The notes: generated by a model from the letters alone, not told the origin. 64,000 nucleotides of DNA from Falsirhodobacter flavus (GCA_029846755.1 JARWBI010000004.1:62001-126000), one strand, 5' to 3'; shown: positions 51,157-60,604, counted from the first letter of the stretch. Numbers and translations are program-made.

Positions 51157-53787
51157 ATGAACGATCCGCGCCCCGACGCTCTTTTGGAAGCCGCCGCCCG
51201 CGAGACACGCGGGCGGCTCAAGATATTCCTTGGCGCCGCGCCGGGGGTGGGCAAGACCTGGGAGATGCTGGTGTCCGCCCGCGCCGAGGAGCGCGACACC
51301 GTCATCGGCATCGTCGAAACCCATGGCCGGGCCGAAACCGAGGCGCTAGTCCACGGGTTCGAGGTGATCGCCCGCCGCAAAACGCATCATCGCGGCCAGC
51401 CGATGACCGCGATGGACCTGGACGCGATCATCGCCCGCGCGCCCGAACTGGCGCTGGTGGACGAGCTTGCCCATACCAACGCGCCCGGAAGCCGACATCC
51501 CAAACGATACATGGATGTCGAGGAACTGCTGTCGCGCGGCATCGACGTCTGGACGACGCTGAACATCCAGCATGTCGAAAGCCTGAACGACGTGGTCGCG
51601 CAGATTACCCGCATCCGCGTGCGCGAAACCGTCCCCGACAGCGTGCTGGACCGGGCGGAGGATATCGAGATCATCGACCTGACGCCGGATGACCTTCTGA
51701 AACGGCTGCGCGAGGGGAAGGTCTATCTGCCCAAGACCGCCGACCGCGCGATCCGCAACTATTTCCGGCCCGGCAACCTGACCGCGCTGCGCGAACTGGC
51801 CTTGCGGCGGACGGCGCAGCGGGTGGACGACCAACTCGTCAGCCATATGCAGGCCAACGCGATCCCCGGCCCATGGGCGGCGGGCGACCGGGTGCTGGTC
51901 TGCATCGACGAGCATCCGCGGTCCGCGGGTCTGGTGCGTTACGCCCGCCGACACGCCGACCGGATGCGCGCCCCATGGACAGCGCTGCATGTGGAAACGG
52001 GGCGCGCCGCGACGCTTTCGGAGGCCGAGCGGGACAGCATCGCCGCCTCCATGCGCCTTGCCGGACAGATCGGGGCCGAGGTCGTGACCCTTCCGGGCGA
52101 ACATGCTGCCAAGGAAATCCTGCGATATGCCAAGTCGGGCAACTTCACCCAGATCATCATCGGCAAATCCGGCAAGCCGCGCTGGCGCGAATGGTGGGAA
52201 GGGTCGGTCGCGTCGGACCTGATCCATCACGGCGGCGATATCAGCGTGCATGTCATCTCGGGCAGCGACGCGCCGCCCTTGCCGAAATCCTCTGCGCCTC
52301 GGGGCAGGGTGCGGCTGCGCCCCTATCTTTCGGCGCTCGCGTTCGTGACCATGGCCACCGGCATCGGCACGGTGATGAGCAGCCTGCTGGACGTGCGCAA
52401 CATCGCGCTGGTGTTCCTGATGGCGGTGCTGGCGACGGCGCTGCGGTCGGGGCTGTGGCCGGCGCTGTTCGCCTCGGTGGTCGGGGCGTTTGCCTTCAAC
52501 TTCTTCTTTCTTCAGCCGCTGTTCACGCTGGACATATCCGATCCCGAAAGCGTCGTGGCGCTGGGCTTCTTCTTTGCCGTGTCGGTGGTGGCGTCGAACC
52601 TGACAGCGCATATCCAGCGGCAGGCGGCGACCGCGCGCGCCCGCGCCCGCACGACCGAGGGGCTGTTCCAGTTTTCCAAGAAGCTGTCCAGCGCGGGCAC
52701 GCTGGACGATGTGCTTTGGGCGGCAGCGTATCAGTTCGCCTCGATGCTGAACGTGCGCGTGGTGATCCTGTTGCCCGAGGGCGGCGGGTTGGCGGTGATG
52801 GCCGGATACCCGCCCGAGGACCGCATCGACGAGGCCGACATGGCCGCCGCCCGCTGGACATGGGATCACGACCGCGCGGCGGGGCGCGGGGCCGATACAC
52901 TGCCGGGGGCGAAGCGGCTGTTCCTGCCGTTGCGAACGGGCACGGCGGCCGTCGGCGTGGTGGGGCTGGACAACGACCGCACCGGCCCGGTCCTGACCCC
53001 CGAGGAGCAGCGCCTGTTCGATGCGCTGGCCGATCAGGCGGCGCTGGCCATCGGGCGCATCCAGCTGGTCGCCGGGATGGATCGCGCCAGGCTGGCGGCG
53101 GAAGCGGACAGGCTCCGCTCGGCGCTGCTGACCTCGGTTTCGCACGATCTGAAGACGCCGCTGGCGGGGATCATCGGCGCGGCGGGCACCTTGCGCGATT
53201 TCGACCTGCCCGGCGCCGAACGGGCCGAGATGATCGGCACCATCATCGGCGAGGGCGAGCGGCTGCACCGTTTCATCGCCAACCTGCTGGACATGACCCG
53301 GATCGAGACCGGGGCAAAGGCGAACCTCACTCCGCTGGACCCGGAGGAGGCGATCGAGACCGGCCTTGCCCGTGCCGCCGCGATCACCCGCGCGCATGTC
53401 GTTCGGCGGGTCGTGGCCGAAGGGTTGCCGATGATCCGCGTCGATCCGGTGCTGCTGGATCAGGTGTTCTTCAACCTTCTGGACAATGCCGCGAAATACG
53501 CCCCCGAAGGGTCGACCATCCATCTGCGCGCCTGGCGCGACGGGCGTCATGTGCTGATGCAGGTGATGGACGAAGGGCCGGGGCTTGCGCCCGAAGATCT
53601 GGAACGGGTGTTCGACAGCTTCTATCGCGCAGCCAAGGGCGATACGGTGCGCGCGGGGACAGGGCTTGGCCTGTCCATCTGCCGCGGCTTCGTCGAGGCG
53701 ATGGACGGCACGATCGCCGCCGCCAACAGGTCCGACCGCAGCGGGGCGGTCTTCACCATCCGCCTTCCCGCCGAGGAGAAACCATGA
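51157..53787 (+). CDS. kdpD: Sensor histidine kinase KdpD
   Basis: An 876-residue sensor of potassium limitation. N-terminal KdpD domain with Walker A GAAPGVGKT (26-34) and TLNIQHVESLNDVVAQITR; a USP domain (about 245-370); four closely spaced helices (about 390-490); a GAF domain; HisKA with H663 in SVSHDLKTPLAGIIGA; and an ATPase with NLLDNAAKYAPEG, DEGPGLAPEDL and GTGLGLSICRGF. It starts 4 bases after kdpC and overlaps kdpE by 4, so the regulators are transcribed with the pump. Confidence 0.97.
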   Translation: MNDPRPDALLEAAARETRGRLKIFLGAAPGVGKTWEMLVSARAEERDTVIGIVETHGRAETEALVHGFEVIARRKTHHRGQPMTAMDLDAIIARAPELALVDELAHTNAPGSRHPKRYMDVEELLSRGIDVWTTLNIQHVESLNDVVAQITRIRVRETVPDSVLDRAEDIEIIDLTPDDLLKRLREGKVYLPKTADRAIRNYFRPGNLTALRELALRRTAQRVDDQLVSHMQANAIPGPWAAGDRVLVCIDEHPRSAGLVRYARRHADRMRAPWTALHVETGRAATLSEAERDSIAASMRLAGQIGAEVVTLPGEHAAKEILRYAKSGNFTQIIIGKSGKPRWREWWEGSVASDLIHHGGDISVHVISGSDAPPLPKSSAPRGRVRLRPYLSALAFVTMATGIGTVMSSLLDVRNIALVFLMAVLATALRSGLWPALFASVVGAFAFNFFFLQPLFTLDISDPESVVALGFFFAVSVVASNLTAHIQRQAATARARARTTEGLFQFSKKLSSAGTLDDVLWAAAYQFASMLNVRVVILLPEGGGLAVMAGYPPEDRIDEADMAAARWTWDHDRAAGRGADTLPGAKRLFLPLRTGTAAVGVVGLDNDRTGPVLTPEEQRLFDALADQAALAIGRIQLVAGMDRARLAAEADRLRSALLTSVSHDLKTPLAGIIGAAGTLRDFDLPGAERAEMIGTIIGEGERLHRFIANLLDMTRIETGAKANLTPLDPEEAIETGLARAAAITRAHVVRRVVAEGLPMIRVDPVLLDQVFFNLLDNAAKYAPEGSTIHLRAWRDGRHVLMQVMDEGPGLAPEDLERVFDSFYRAAKGDTVRAGTGLGLSICRGFVEAMDGTIAAANRSDRSGAVFTIRLPAEEKP

Positions 53788-54464
53788 CCACCCGCGTCCT
53801 GATCGTGGATGACGAACCGCCGATCCGCAAACTTCTGGGCGTGGGCCTGAAGGCGGGCGGCTTCACCGTTGTCGAGGCGACGAACGCGCGCACCGCGCTG
53901 GACCGGATGGAGGAACATCGGCCCGATGTGGCGATACTGGACCTCGGGCTGCCGGACATGCCGGGGCAGGAGGTGCTGGCCCGCTGGCGTGCGGCGGGTT
54001 TGCGCGTGCCGGTGGTGATCCTGTCCAGCCGCACCGACGAGGCCGGGATTGTCGAGGCGCTGGAGCTTGGCGCAGACGACTACGTCACCAAGCCCTTCGG
54101 GATGCAGGAATTGCTGGCGCGGCTGCGCGTCGCCCTTCGCAACCGCGCACAGGCGCAGGGCGAGGTGACCCTGTATCGCGTGGACGGGCTGGAGGTGGAC
54201 GTGATCCGGCGCAGCGTGCGGATGGACGGGCAGGATTTGCACCTGACGCCGAAGGAATACGACCTTCTGTGCCTTCTGGTGCAGCATGCGGGGCGGGTGC
54301 TGACCCACAAGTTCCTGCTGGACCGCGTGTGGGAGGACACCGCCGATGTGCAGTATCTGCGCGTCTATATGCGCCAGCTGCGCCAGAAGATCGAGCCCGT
54401 GCCCGACCAGCCGCGGTTCATCCTGACCGAAACGGGCATCGGCTATCGGATGCGTGCGGGCTGA
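53784..54464 (+). CDS. kdpE: Response regulator KdpE
   Basis: A 226-residue OmpR-family regulator that activates kdp. Receiver: VDDEPPIRKLLG, phosphoacceptor D53 in AILDLGLPDMPG, K in YVTKPFGMQELLAR. C-terminal winged helix: LHLTPKEYDLLCLLVQHAGRVLTHKFLLDRVWE, then YLRVYMRQLRQKIEP and LTETGIGYRM. Start overlaps kdpD (ATGA). The 3' end overlaps the convergent VOC gene by 22 bases. Confidence 0.96.
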   Translation: MTTRVLIVDDEPPIRKLLGVGLKAGGFTVVEATNARTALDRMEEHRPDVAILDLGLPDMPGQEVLARWRAAGLRVPVVILSSRTDEAGIVEALELGADDYVTKPFGMQELLARLRVALRNRAQAQGEVTLYRVDGLEVDVIRRSVRMDGQDLHLTPKEYDLLCLLVQHAGRVLTHKFLLDRVWEDTADVQYLRVYMRQLRQKIEPVPDQPRFILTETGIGYRMRAG

Positions 54465-54856
54465 AGCTCGCGGATGCAGGCTTCGATGTTATTGCCGTCC
54501 GGGTCCAGCACGAATGCGCCATAGTAGTTGCCGAAAGCGTCGCGTGGGCCGGGTGCGCCATGATCGGTTCCGCCCGCGCCCAAAGCCGCCTTGTGAAACG
54601 CATCGACCGCATCCCGGCTGGGCGCTGCGAAGGCGATGTGCATCTGGTTCAGTCCGGGGCGCGAGCCTTCGGCCCAATAGGACGGGCGAAGCGTGCCGAT
54701 CCACAGATAGGGGATCGGATCGTCCGCGCTTCTGCCCAGCAGGAAGGCATGTTCACCGTTATCCGTGGTGCCAAGTCCCAGCGGGACAGCGATCGCGTCA
54801 TAGAAGCGCCGCGCACGTGCAAGATCGGAGACGACGATTCCCGTATGATCCAGCAT
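54443..54856 (-). CDS. VOC family (glyoxalase/bleomycin-resistance fold) protein
   Basis: A 137-residue vicinal-oxygen-chelate protein. MLDHTGIVVSDLARARRFYDAIAVPLGL at the start contributes the first metal histidine, MHIAFAAPSRDAVDAFHKAALGAGG the second module, and YYGAFVLDPDGNNIEACI the final metal glutamate region. The fold covers glyoxalases, dioxygenases and binding proteins; the substrate here is unknown. It is the last gene of the leftward DUF5666-ccdA-thioredoxin-VOC series, 49 bases after the thioredoxin gene. Confidence 0.85.
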   Translation of the reverse strand: MLDHTGIVVSDLARARRFYDAIAVPLGLGTTDNGEHAFLLGRSADDPIPYLWIGTLRPSYWAEGSRPGLNQMHIAFAAPSRDAVDAFHKAALGAGGTDHGAPGPRDAFGNYYGAFVLDPDGNNIEACIRELQPARIR

Positions 54857-54905
54857 TTCGCGGCCCTCCCCGGTCCCAACGCGGGCAAGGGCGCGATGTT
54901 CCGAT

Positions 54906-55424
54906 TCAGGCGCCCTGCAGCAACACGGCTTCGATGTCCTTGCCGAAGTCTTCCAGCCCGCGGTCGCCTTCGTGGTATTTCACGATGCGCCCGTCGCGGT
55001 CCACCAGCACCGATGTCGGCCAATAGCGCGTGCCATAGGCCTGCCATGTGCGGTAGCGGTTGTCCTGCGCGACGGGATAGGCGATCCCGTGCCGCGCGAC
55101 CGCATCCTGAAGCGCGCCAAGGTCGCGTTCGAACGGAAACTCGGGCGTGTGGACGCCCACGATGACCAGCCCGTTCGCCGCGTGGCTGTCATGCCACTGC
55201 GTCAGATGGGGCAGCGTGTTGATGCAGTTGACGCAACCGAAGGTCCAGAAATCGACCAGCACGACCTTGCCGCGCAGGGTGTTCATGGTCAGCGGGTCCG
55301 AATTGATCCAGTTCTCCAGCCCCTGGAATTCCGGGGCGGTGTCGGACGGGTTCGCCGCCAGCGCGGGCAGGACGGGCAGGGCGAGCGTGGCGGCGATCAG
55401 GCCGCGCCGGGTGATGCCGGTCAT
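54906..55424 (-). CDS. Exported thioredoxin-like protein (TlpA/DipZ-type)
   Basis: A 172-residue redox protein with an export signal containing a twin arginine (ITRRGLIAATLALPVLPALA) and a thioredoxin-like domain. The active site is C64-V-N-C67 in VDFWTFGCVNCINTLPHL, the WTF-x-C-x-N-C form seen in DipZ-type proteins; cis-Pro is in RYWPTSVLVDRDGRIV. AGGAG precedes the ATG at 55424. It lies 14 bases after ccdA, so reducing power for the pair would come through CcdA. Confidence 0.85.
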   Translation of the reverse strand: MTGITRRGLIAATLALPVLPALAANPSDTAPEFQGLENWINSDPLTMNTLRGKVVLVDFWTFGCVNCINTLPHLTQWHDSHAANGLVIVGVHTPEFPFERDLGALQDAVARHGIAYPVAQDNRYRTWQAYGTRYWPTSVLVDRDGRIVKYHEGDRGLEDFGKDIEAVLLQGA

Positions 55425-55438
55425 GTGCAATCTCCTGT

Positions 55439-56125
55439 TCAGAGGCCAGCGCGGCCCTGGGGGTATAATGCGGTAAGGCGCGAGACGAGGATCGTGTCGT
55501 ATCCCGTCCAGATGGCGGCGGCGGACAGGATCATCAGCACGCCGAAAACGCGTTGCAGCGTATGGGTGTGGCGCGACAGGGCGCGGACGCGGGTGGTCGC
55601 GGCCTGCCCGCCATAGGCGATCAGCAGCATCGGGATGGCGCAGCCCAGCGCATAGGCCAGCAGCAGCACCAGCGAGCTTGCCCAGTCCGGCGAGGTCGCC
55701 ACGAAGACGAGGATCGACGCAAGCACCGGGCCGGCGCAGGGCGCCCATACAAGGCCCAGCCCGGCGCCAAGCACCATGGCACCACCAAGGCCCTTGCCAC
55801 CGCCGCCGCCCGCCAGCGAGGGGAGCCGCGCCGTCAGCCGTTCCATTGGCGCGGGCCACAGCATGAAGATGCCGAACACCCCGATCAGCACCGCCGATCC
55901 CAGCCTCAGGTCCAGCGCCGACAGCCCCGCCAGCCGCGTGAAGAAGCTGAAGACCAGCGTGAAGGCGCTGAAGGCCAGAACGAAGCCGAGGACGATGAAC
56001 AGGGGCCGCAGGCGCGACCGCTTGCCGATCGACGCGCCCAGCAGGATGGGCAGCATCGGCAGGATGCACGGGGCCGCGATGGTCAGCAGACCGGCGACGA
56101 AGGCGAAGCCAAGGCTTACGGGCAT
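55439..56125 (-). CDS. ccdA: CcdA-like thiol-disulfide membrane transporter
   Basis: A 228-residue six-helix protein of the DsbD/CcdA membrane domain type. Two APC motifs carry the redox-active cysteines: TIAAPCILPMLPILLG (C20) and LVWAPCAGPVLASILVF. Start at 56125 with GAGGA 6 bases upstream; a longer frame gives no family sequence. It carries electrons from cytoplasmic thioredoxin to the exported thioredoxin-like protein encoded next. A glycine run (GGGGGKGLGG) in the loop between the two halves is unusual. Confidence 0.88.
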   Translation of the reverse strand: MPVSLGFAFVAGLLTIAAPCILPMLPILLGASIGKRSRLRPLFIVLGFVLAFSAFTLVFSFFTRLAGLSALDLRLGSAVLIGVFGIFMLWPAPMERLTARLPSLAGGGGGKGLGGAMVLGAGLGLVWAPCAGPVLASILVFVATSPDWASSLVLLLAYALGCAIPMLLIAYGGQAATTRVRALSRHTHTLQRVFGVLMILSAAAIWTGYDTILVSRLTALYPQGRAGL

Positions 56126-56180
56126 GATCGTCCTCGGGGGGATGGGGAAGGGCGCAGCGGATGGCTGCGCCCGGGATGCA

Positions 56181-56777
56181 TTACATCGGCGGCTTGATAC
56201 CGTTCGATTCGGCGATGACGCGGTTGGTCGAGAAGGTGCCGTCCTCGGCCTGCATGGCGATGATGAAGACATCCGCGCCGGGCGCCAGCAGGGCCTCATC
56301 GCCCGGGCCGAAGGAGATGACCGGCACATCGTCCGGGATCGTCATGGTCACGTCCTGATCGCCGTATTTCATGGTGATCTGTCCGCCGTCGTTGACGGTG
56401 GTGACGCCGCTGATGGTGGCGTTGGTCATCACGCTGTCGGGGGCGGCGTCCCAGGGGCGCTGGCCTTCGTTCTGGCCGGCCATCGCGGCAGGCAGGATCG
56501 AGACCTGAAGCGCGGTCAGCCCGCCATTGCCATCCGGAACGGCGGTGGTGGAGACGGCGTCGCCCACCGCGATGTCGGCCGGGGCGCGGGGGATCATGCT
56601 GACGATCTCGAGGTTCTGCGGAACGGCCAGTTCGACGACCTCGCCAGTGCGGGCGGCGACATGCAGCGCGCCGGGGGTGTAGGTGACCACCTCTCCGCGC
56701 AGAGGGACGGGGCGGGGTTTGGCAAAGGCCGGCAGCGCGGCGACGACAAGAAGAGCGGCAAGGATCGGGGTCTTCAT
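56181..56777 (-). CDS. DUF5666-like exported protein
   Basis: A 198-residue exported protein: signal peptide KTPILAALLVVAALPAFA, then two beta-rich repeats. The first runs RGEVVTYTPGALHVAARTGEVVELAVPQN; the second runs VTTVNDGGQITMKYGDQDVTMTIPDDVPVISF. EGQRPWDAAPDSVMTNATISG between them matches a family of proteobacterial periplasmic proteins often labelled DUF5666, with no known function. AGGGAA lies 7 bases upstream of the ATG. It heads the ccdA-thioredoxin series by 55 bases; a link to envelope redox or metal handling is inference. Confidence 0.7.
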   Translation of the reverse strand: MKTPILAALLVVAALPAFAKPRPVPLRGEVVTYTPGALHVAARTGEVVELAVPQNLEIVSMIPRAPADIAVGDAVSTTAVPDGNGGLTALQVSILPAAMAGQNEGQRPWDAAPDSVMTNATISGVTTVNDGGQITMKYGDQDVTMTIPDDVPVISFGPGDEALLAPGADVFIIAMQAEDGTFSTNRVIAESNGIKPPM

Positions 56778-57102
56778 CCGGGGTTCCCTTTCATGGCGAG
56801 TATCGCAGCCCGATTGATACATAGCGACGCGATACCTAGCAACACAAAGTATATGCCCGGAAGACGGTTCACCCAGTCGTGAAAAACGGTGGGTGCAGGG
56901 TGGCGGTGCGATGGTAAGCACTGCTGCCCGATTCTCGATCCCGGGGGGCGGCGCGGCAACCTTCGGGATATCCGCGCGAGGTCTGCGAGTGTTCCGGATT
57001 GCATAATGGCGTGGCCCCATGGCCCGGTGATGGATCGCAGATGACTGACGCTCGGCCGAGGCGTAGATTGGGGACATTTAAACCTGTTTGCGAGTATTCA
57101 TC
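56778..57102. other. 325-base gene-poor region
   Basis: Between the divergent DUF5666-like and VPLPA-CTERM genes I see no convincing gene on either strand. Base composition is lower in GC in its first 80 bases. It contains GTATCGC (56800-56806) and GCGATAC (56829-56835), a perfect 7-bp inverted repeat with a third GATAC (56816-56820) between, near where the leftward promoter should be. The remaining sequence may be leader or decayed coding DNA. Confidence 0.5.
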
Positions 57103-57657
57103 ATGTCCTTGAAGTTCACGATCAGTGCGTTCTGCACCACTGCAGCCCTTGCATTGTCGCCCCTTGGCGCTTCGGCTGCGACGGTTCTGCTGAAAGGGTC
57201 GGCAGGCGGTCCGGATGTCCTGCGCGGAACGCTGACCTGCACGCCGTCCTGCGAGGGATTGCTGCTTGACGGAACCTTCTCTGCCAGCCGGTCCGACGTC
57301 TTTTCCGTCCACCCCAGCGACAAAGGCGAGCTTACTTTCGTCAATGGCAAGACGAACGAAATGTTCGAGCAGATCACCAAGAACGAGAGCCCCGGCGTCA
57401 CGTTCTCATCGACTGCGGCTTACATCCTGCTGAAGATCGGGGGCGGCAACAGGTTCAACGCTGCCCTTGTCAAGAATACCTCGGGCGGTCTGCTGACCCT
57501 TGCCTACGCCGCCGAGAAACGATCGGGTCTGAGCCATGTCTCGGAATTCGGAACCGCCGTCCCGCCGGCCCCGGTTCCGCTGCCCGCAGCAGGCGGTCTG
57601 CTGGCGGCGGGCATGGTGGCTCTTGGCCTTCTTCGCCGTCGCCGCGCATCGGCCTGA
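57103..57657 (+). CDS. VPLPA-CTERM sorting-signal protein
   Basis: A 184-residue secreted protein. Signal peptide SLKFTISAFCTTAALALSPLGASA, a middle domain of about 120 residues with one Cys pair (LTCTPSCEGL), then the C-terminal tripartite signal: the VPLPA motif (PAPVPLPAAGG), a hydrophobic helix (LLAAGMVALGLL) and a basic tail (RRRRASA). VPLPA-CTERM signals belong to the exosortase/PEP-CTERM group and go with exopolysaccharide-producing bacteria. The exosortase is not in the window. ATG 57103 preferred; an in-frame TTG at 57088 is less likely. The middle domain is not recognised. Confidence 0.8.
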   Translation: MSLKFTISAFCTTAALALSPLGASAATVLLKGSAGGPDVLRGTLTCTPSCEGLLLDGTFSASRSDVFSVHPSDKGELTFVNGKTNEMFEQITKNESPGVTFSSTAAYILLKIGGGNRFNAALVKNTSGGLLTLAYAAEKRSGLSHVSEFGTAVPPAPVPLPAAGGLLAAGMVALGLLRRRRASA

Positions 57658-57664
57658 ACATCAA

Positions 57665-57693
57665 ACCCGGCATGCCTTGCAGGTGTGCCGGGT
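57665..57693 (+). terminator. Hairpin after the VPLPA-CTERM gene
   Basis: ACCCGGCA (57665-57672) and TGCCGGGT (57686-57693) pair perfectly over 8 bp. No T-run, so a weak or Rho-assisted terminator; it could also serve the leftward tRNA gene. Confidence 0.4.
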
Positions 57694-57720
57694 CTGCGGC
57701 GCGGAATCGTATAGGGGAAA

Positions 57721-57810
57721 TGGCGGAGACGAAGGGATTCGAACCCTCGAGACCCTTCCGGGCCTGCACCCTTAGCAGGGGTGTGCCTTCGACCACTCGG
57801 CCACGTCTCC
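57721..57810 (-). tRNA. tRNA-Ser (anticodon GCT)
   Basis: A 90-base class II tRNA on the leftward strand. Acceptor stem GGAGACG/CGTCTCC, encoded CCA (57721-57723), TTCGAAT T-loop, a long variable arm as required for tRNA-Ser, and anticodon GCT at tRNA positions 35-37 (57774-57776) in the loop CTGCTAA. It reads AGC and AGU codons. It lies between the VPLPA-CTERM gene and rplO. Confidence 0.96.
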
Positions 57811-57883
57811 GCCGACCCGTATATTCAGCGCGTTGGGGGGTGACAAGCGGTTTTCGCACGATGACGGGCGGCGAAATCCGTCC

Positions 57884-57912
57884 TTGATCCCAGAGGGTCG
57901 AGACGCTATACG
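57884..57912 (+). promoter_or_regulatory. Predicted promoter of rplO
   Basis: TTGATC (57884-57889), a 17-base spacer and TATACG (57907-57912), 98 bases before rplO. This suggests that the rplO-rplQ segment has its own promoter here. The leader contains TGCCC/GGGCA arms that can pair just ahead of the ribosome-binding site. Confidence 0.45.
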
Positions 57913-58009
57913 CGCCCGGTGCTGGCGGATGCCGGTGCAAGAAAATCAAGAAATGCCGTGTTTGCCCTGTCCGTCGCTGGCGGGGCAGTTCCGGCCAAGG
58001 AGAAGCGAC

Positions 58010-58489
58010 ATGAAACTTCACGAACTTCGCGACAACGAAGGCGCAGCCCGCAAGAAGAAACGCGTGGCGCGCGGCCCGGGTTCGGGCAAGGGCAAGACCG
58101 CCGGCCGCGGTATCAAGGGTCAGAAATCGCGTTCGGGCGTTGCGCTGAACGGCTACGAGGGTGGCCAGATGCCGCTCTACCGTCGTCTGCCCAAGCGCGG
58201 CTTCTCGAAGCCGAACCGCAAGGAATGGGCGGTCATCAACCTGGGCCTGATCCAGAAATTCGTCGACGCTGGCAAGCTGGACATCTCGGGCAGCGTGGAT
58301 GAGGCCGCTCTGGTCGCTGCCGGCCTGACCACCTATGCCCGTGACGGCATCCGCATCCTCGCCAAGGGCGAGATCACCGCGAAGCTGAACCTGACGGTTT
58401 CCGGCGCGTCGAAATCGGCGGTCGAAGCTGTCGAGAAGGCGGGCGGGACGATCACGCTGAAGGCCGCTCCGGCCGCTGCCGCTGAATAA
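58010..58489 (+). CDS. rplO: 50S ribosomal protein L15
   Basis: A 159-residue protein of the large subunit. [43 protein letters not shown] is the conserved N-terminal extension; [18 protein letters not shown] and [16 protein letters not shown] follow. The start at 58010 has AAGGAG 8 bases upstream; a longer frame through the leader is not family sequence. Its normal upstream neighbour rpmD is absent: a tRNA and non-ribosomal genes lie there instead. Confidence 0.96.
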   Translation: MKLHELRDNEGAARKKKRVARGPGSGKGKTAGRGIKGQKSRSGVALNGYEGGQMPLYRRLPKRGFSKPNRKEWAVINLGLIQKFVDAGKLDISGSVDEAALVAAGLTTYARDGIRILAKGEITAKLNLTVSGASKSAVEAVEKAGGTITLKAAPAAAAE

Positions 58490-58498
58490 GCGGTTGTG

Positions 58499-58570
58499 AG
58501 CGGGGGCGTCCCCGCTTACATCAGCAACAGTTTTCCCGCGCCGCCGACCCGGAAAACGGATCGGCGGCGC
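58499..58570 (+). promoter_or_regulatory. Two hairpins between rplO and secY
   Basis: First, AGCGGGG/CCCCGCT just after the rplO stop (58499-58516). Second, a perfect 10-bp stem of GCGCCGCCGA (58538-58547) with TCGGCGGCGC (58561-58570), followed by TTT and then the secY start 20 bases on. They could attenuate or process the transcript between the ribosomal and secretion genes. Confidence 0.5.
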
Positions 58571-58590
58571 TTTCCTGAAAGAGACCGGGC

Positions 58591-59946
58591 ATGGCATCTG
58601 CTGCAGAGCAAATGGCGGCGAACCTCAGCTGGGGGGCTTTGGGCAAGGCCACCGACCTGCGCCGCCGCATCTTCTTCACCCTTGGCCTGCTGATCGTCTA
58701 TCGGCTGGGAACCTTCATTCCGGTTCCGGGAATCGACGGCGGCGCGCTGCGCGAGTTCATGGACGGCGCGGCAGCCGGCATCGGGGGCATCCTGTCGATG
58801 TTCACCGGCGGCGCATTGTCGCGGATGGGCATCTTCGCGCTGGGCATCATGCCCTATATCTCCGCCTCGATCATCGTGCAGCTTCTGGCCGCGATGGTGC
58901 CCCAGCTTGAGCAGCTGAAGAAAGAGGGCGAGCAGGGGCGCAAGAAGATCAACCAGTATACCCGGTATTTCACGGTGATTCTGGCGACCTTCCAGGCCTA
59001 TGGCATCGCCCGCAGCCTCGAGGCCGGGGATCTGGTCACCAATCCCGGACTGTTCTTCCAGATCGCCTGCGTCATCACGCTGGTCGGCGGCACGATGTTC
59101 CTGATGTGGATCGGTGAGCAGATCACGGCGCGCGGCATCGGCAACGGCATCTCGCTCATCATCTTCGTCGGCATCCTGGCCGAGCTTCCGCTGCATCTGG
59201 GCCAGTTCCTGAGCCAGGGGCGTTCGGGCGCGATCTCTCCGGCGGTCATCATCGGCGTGATGGTGATGGTGGTGGCGGTGATCGCCTTCGTCGTGTTCAT
59301 GGAGCGCGCGCTGCGCAAGATCCACATCCAGTATCCGCGCCGTCAGGTGGGTATGAAGATCTATGATGGCGGGTCGAGCCATCTGCCGGTCAAGGTGAAC
59401 CCGGCGGGCGTGATCCCGGCGATCTTCGCCTCGTCGCTGCTGCTTCTGCCGACGACGCTTGCCACCTTTTCGGGCGGGCAGACGGGTCCGGTCATGTCGA
59501 CGATCCTTGCCTATTTCGGGCCGGGGCAGCCGCTGTATCTGCTGTTCTTCACGGCGATGATCGTGTTCTTCGCGTATTTCTATACGCATAACGTCGCCTT
59601 CAAGACCGAGGACGTGGCCGACAACCTGAAGAATCAGAACGGCTTCGTTCCGGGCATCCGTCCGGGCAAGCGCACGCAGGATTACCTCGAATATGTGGTG
59701 AACCGGGTGCTGGTTCTGGGTTCGGCCTATCTTGCCTTCGTCTGCCTGCTGCCGGAGATCATCCGCCACCAGCTGGCCATCCCGTTCTATTTCGGGGGCA
59801 CGTCGGTGCTGATCGTGGTCTCGGTCACGATGGACACGATCCAGCAGGTCCAGTCGCATCTTCTGGCCCATCAATATGAAGGGCTGATCGAGAAATCGCA
59901 GCTTCGCGGCCGCAAGCGCGGCACCCGCGCACCCACCCGCCGCTAA
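58591..59946 (+). CDS. secY: Preprotein translocase subunit SecY
   Basis: The channel-forming subunit of the SecYEG translocon; 451 residues with ten helices. Recognised by [104 protein letters not shown] and [33 protein letters not shown]. The N terminus ([16 protein letters not shown]) is the alphaproteobacterial form. adk begins 8 bases after the stop. Confidence 0.98.
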   Translation: MASAAEQMAANLSWGALGKATDLRRRIFFTLGLLIVYRLGTFIPVPGIDGGALREFMDGAAAGIGGILSMFTGGALSRMGIFALGIMPYISASIIVQLLAAMVPQLEQLKKEGEQGRKKINQYTRYFTVILATFQAYGIARSLEAGDLVTNPGLFFQIACVITLVGGTMFLMWIGEQITARGIGNGISLIIFVGILAELPLHLGQFLSQGRSGAISPAVIIGVMVMVVAVIAFVVFMERALRKIHIQYPRRQVGMKIYDGGSSHLPVKVNPAGVIPAIFASSLLLLPTTLATFSGGQTGPVMSTILAYFGPGQPLYLLFFTAMIVFFAYFYTHNVAFKTEDVADNLKNQNGFVPGIRPGKRTQDYLEYVVNRVLVLGSAYLAFVCLLPEIIRHQLAIPFYFGGTSVLIVVSVTMDTIQQVQSHLLAHQYEGLIEKSQLRGRKRGTRAPTRR

Positions 59947-59954
59947 GAGGGACC

Positions 59955-60602
59955 ATGACCAACGTAATTCTGCTCGGGCCGCCGGGCGCGGGCAAGGGAA
60001 CGCAGGCCAAACGTCTGGTGGAGGAGCGGGGCATGGTCCAGCTTTCCACCGGCGACATGCTGCGGGACGCCAAGGCCAGCGGTTCGGAAATGGGCCGCAA
60101 GGTGGCCGAGGTCATGGACCGGGGCGAGCTGGTCACGGACGAGATCGTGATCGGCCTGATCCGCGAGCGGCTGGCCGAAGGCGGCAAGGGATATATCTTT
60201 GACGGCTTTCCGCGGACGCTGAAACAGGCGGACGCGCTGGGCGAGCTGCTGTCGCAGATGGGGCAGGGGCTGGACGCGGTGATCGAGATGCAGGTCGACG
60301 ATGCGGCGCTGGTCGCGCGCATCACCGGCCGCTTCACCTGCGGCAACTGCGGTGCCGTCTATCACGACCGGACGCATCCGACCAAGGTCGCGGGCACCTG
60401 CGACGTCTGCGGCTCGCACGATCTGAAGCGCCGCGCCGACGATACCGAGGATGCGCTGCGTTTCCGGCTGATGGAATATTACAAGAAGACCTCGCCTCTG
60501 GTCGGCTACTACTATGCCAAGGACAAGCTCTCCGGCGTGGACGGCCTTGCGCCGGTCGAGACCGTGGCTGCGGCGGTGGCGAAGGTCATCGACGGAAAAT
60601 GA
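59955..60602 (+). CDS. adk: Adenylate kinase
   Basis: Interconverts ATP, ADP and AMP. 215 residues: P-loop [16 protein letters not shown] (7-22), [15 protein letters not shown] and the lid. The lid holds a four-cysteine zinc site, C129-x2-C132 and C149-x2-C152, a form more typical of Gram-positive enzymes but common in some Rhodobacterales. The classic secY-adk order of the spc operon is kept. A strong hairpin follows. Confidence 0.97.
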   Translation: MTNVILLGPPGAGKGTQAKRLVEERGMVQLSTGDMLRDAKASGSEMGRKVAEVMDRGELVTDEIVIGLIRERLAEGGKGYIFDGFPRTLKQADALGELLSQMGQGLDAVIEMQVDDAALVARITGRFTCGNCGAVYHDRTHPTKVAGTCDVCGSHDLKRRADDTEDALRFRLMEYYKKTSPLVGYYYAKDKLSGVDGLAPVETVAAAVAKVIDGK

Positions 60603-60604
60603 TG

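Noticed and set aside
56778-57102. Remnant insertion sequence or transposase fragment
   Set aside because: Short frames here have no transposase motifs, and no terminal inverted repeats or target duplications were seen.
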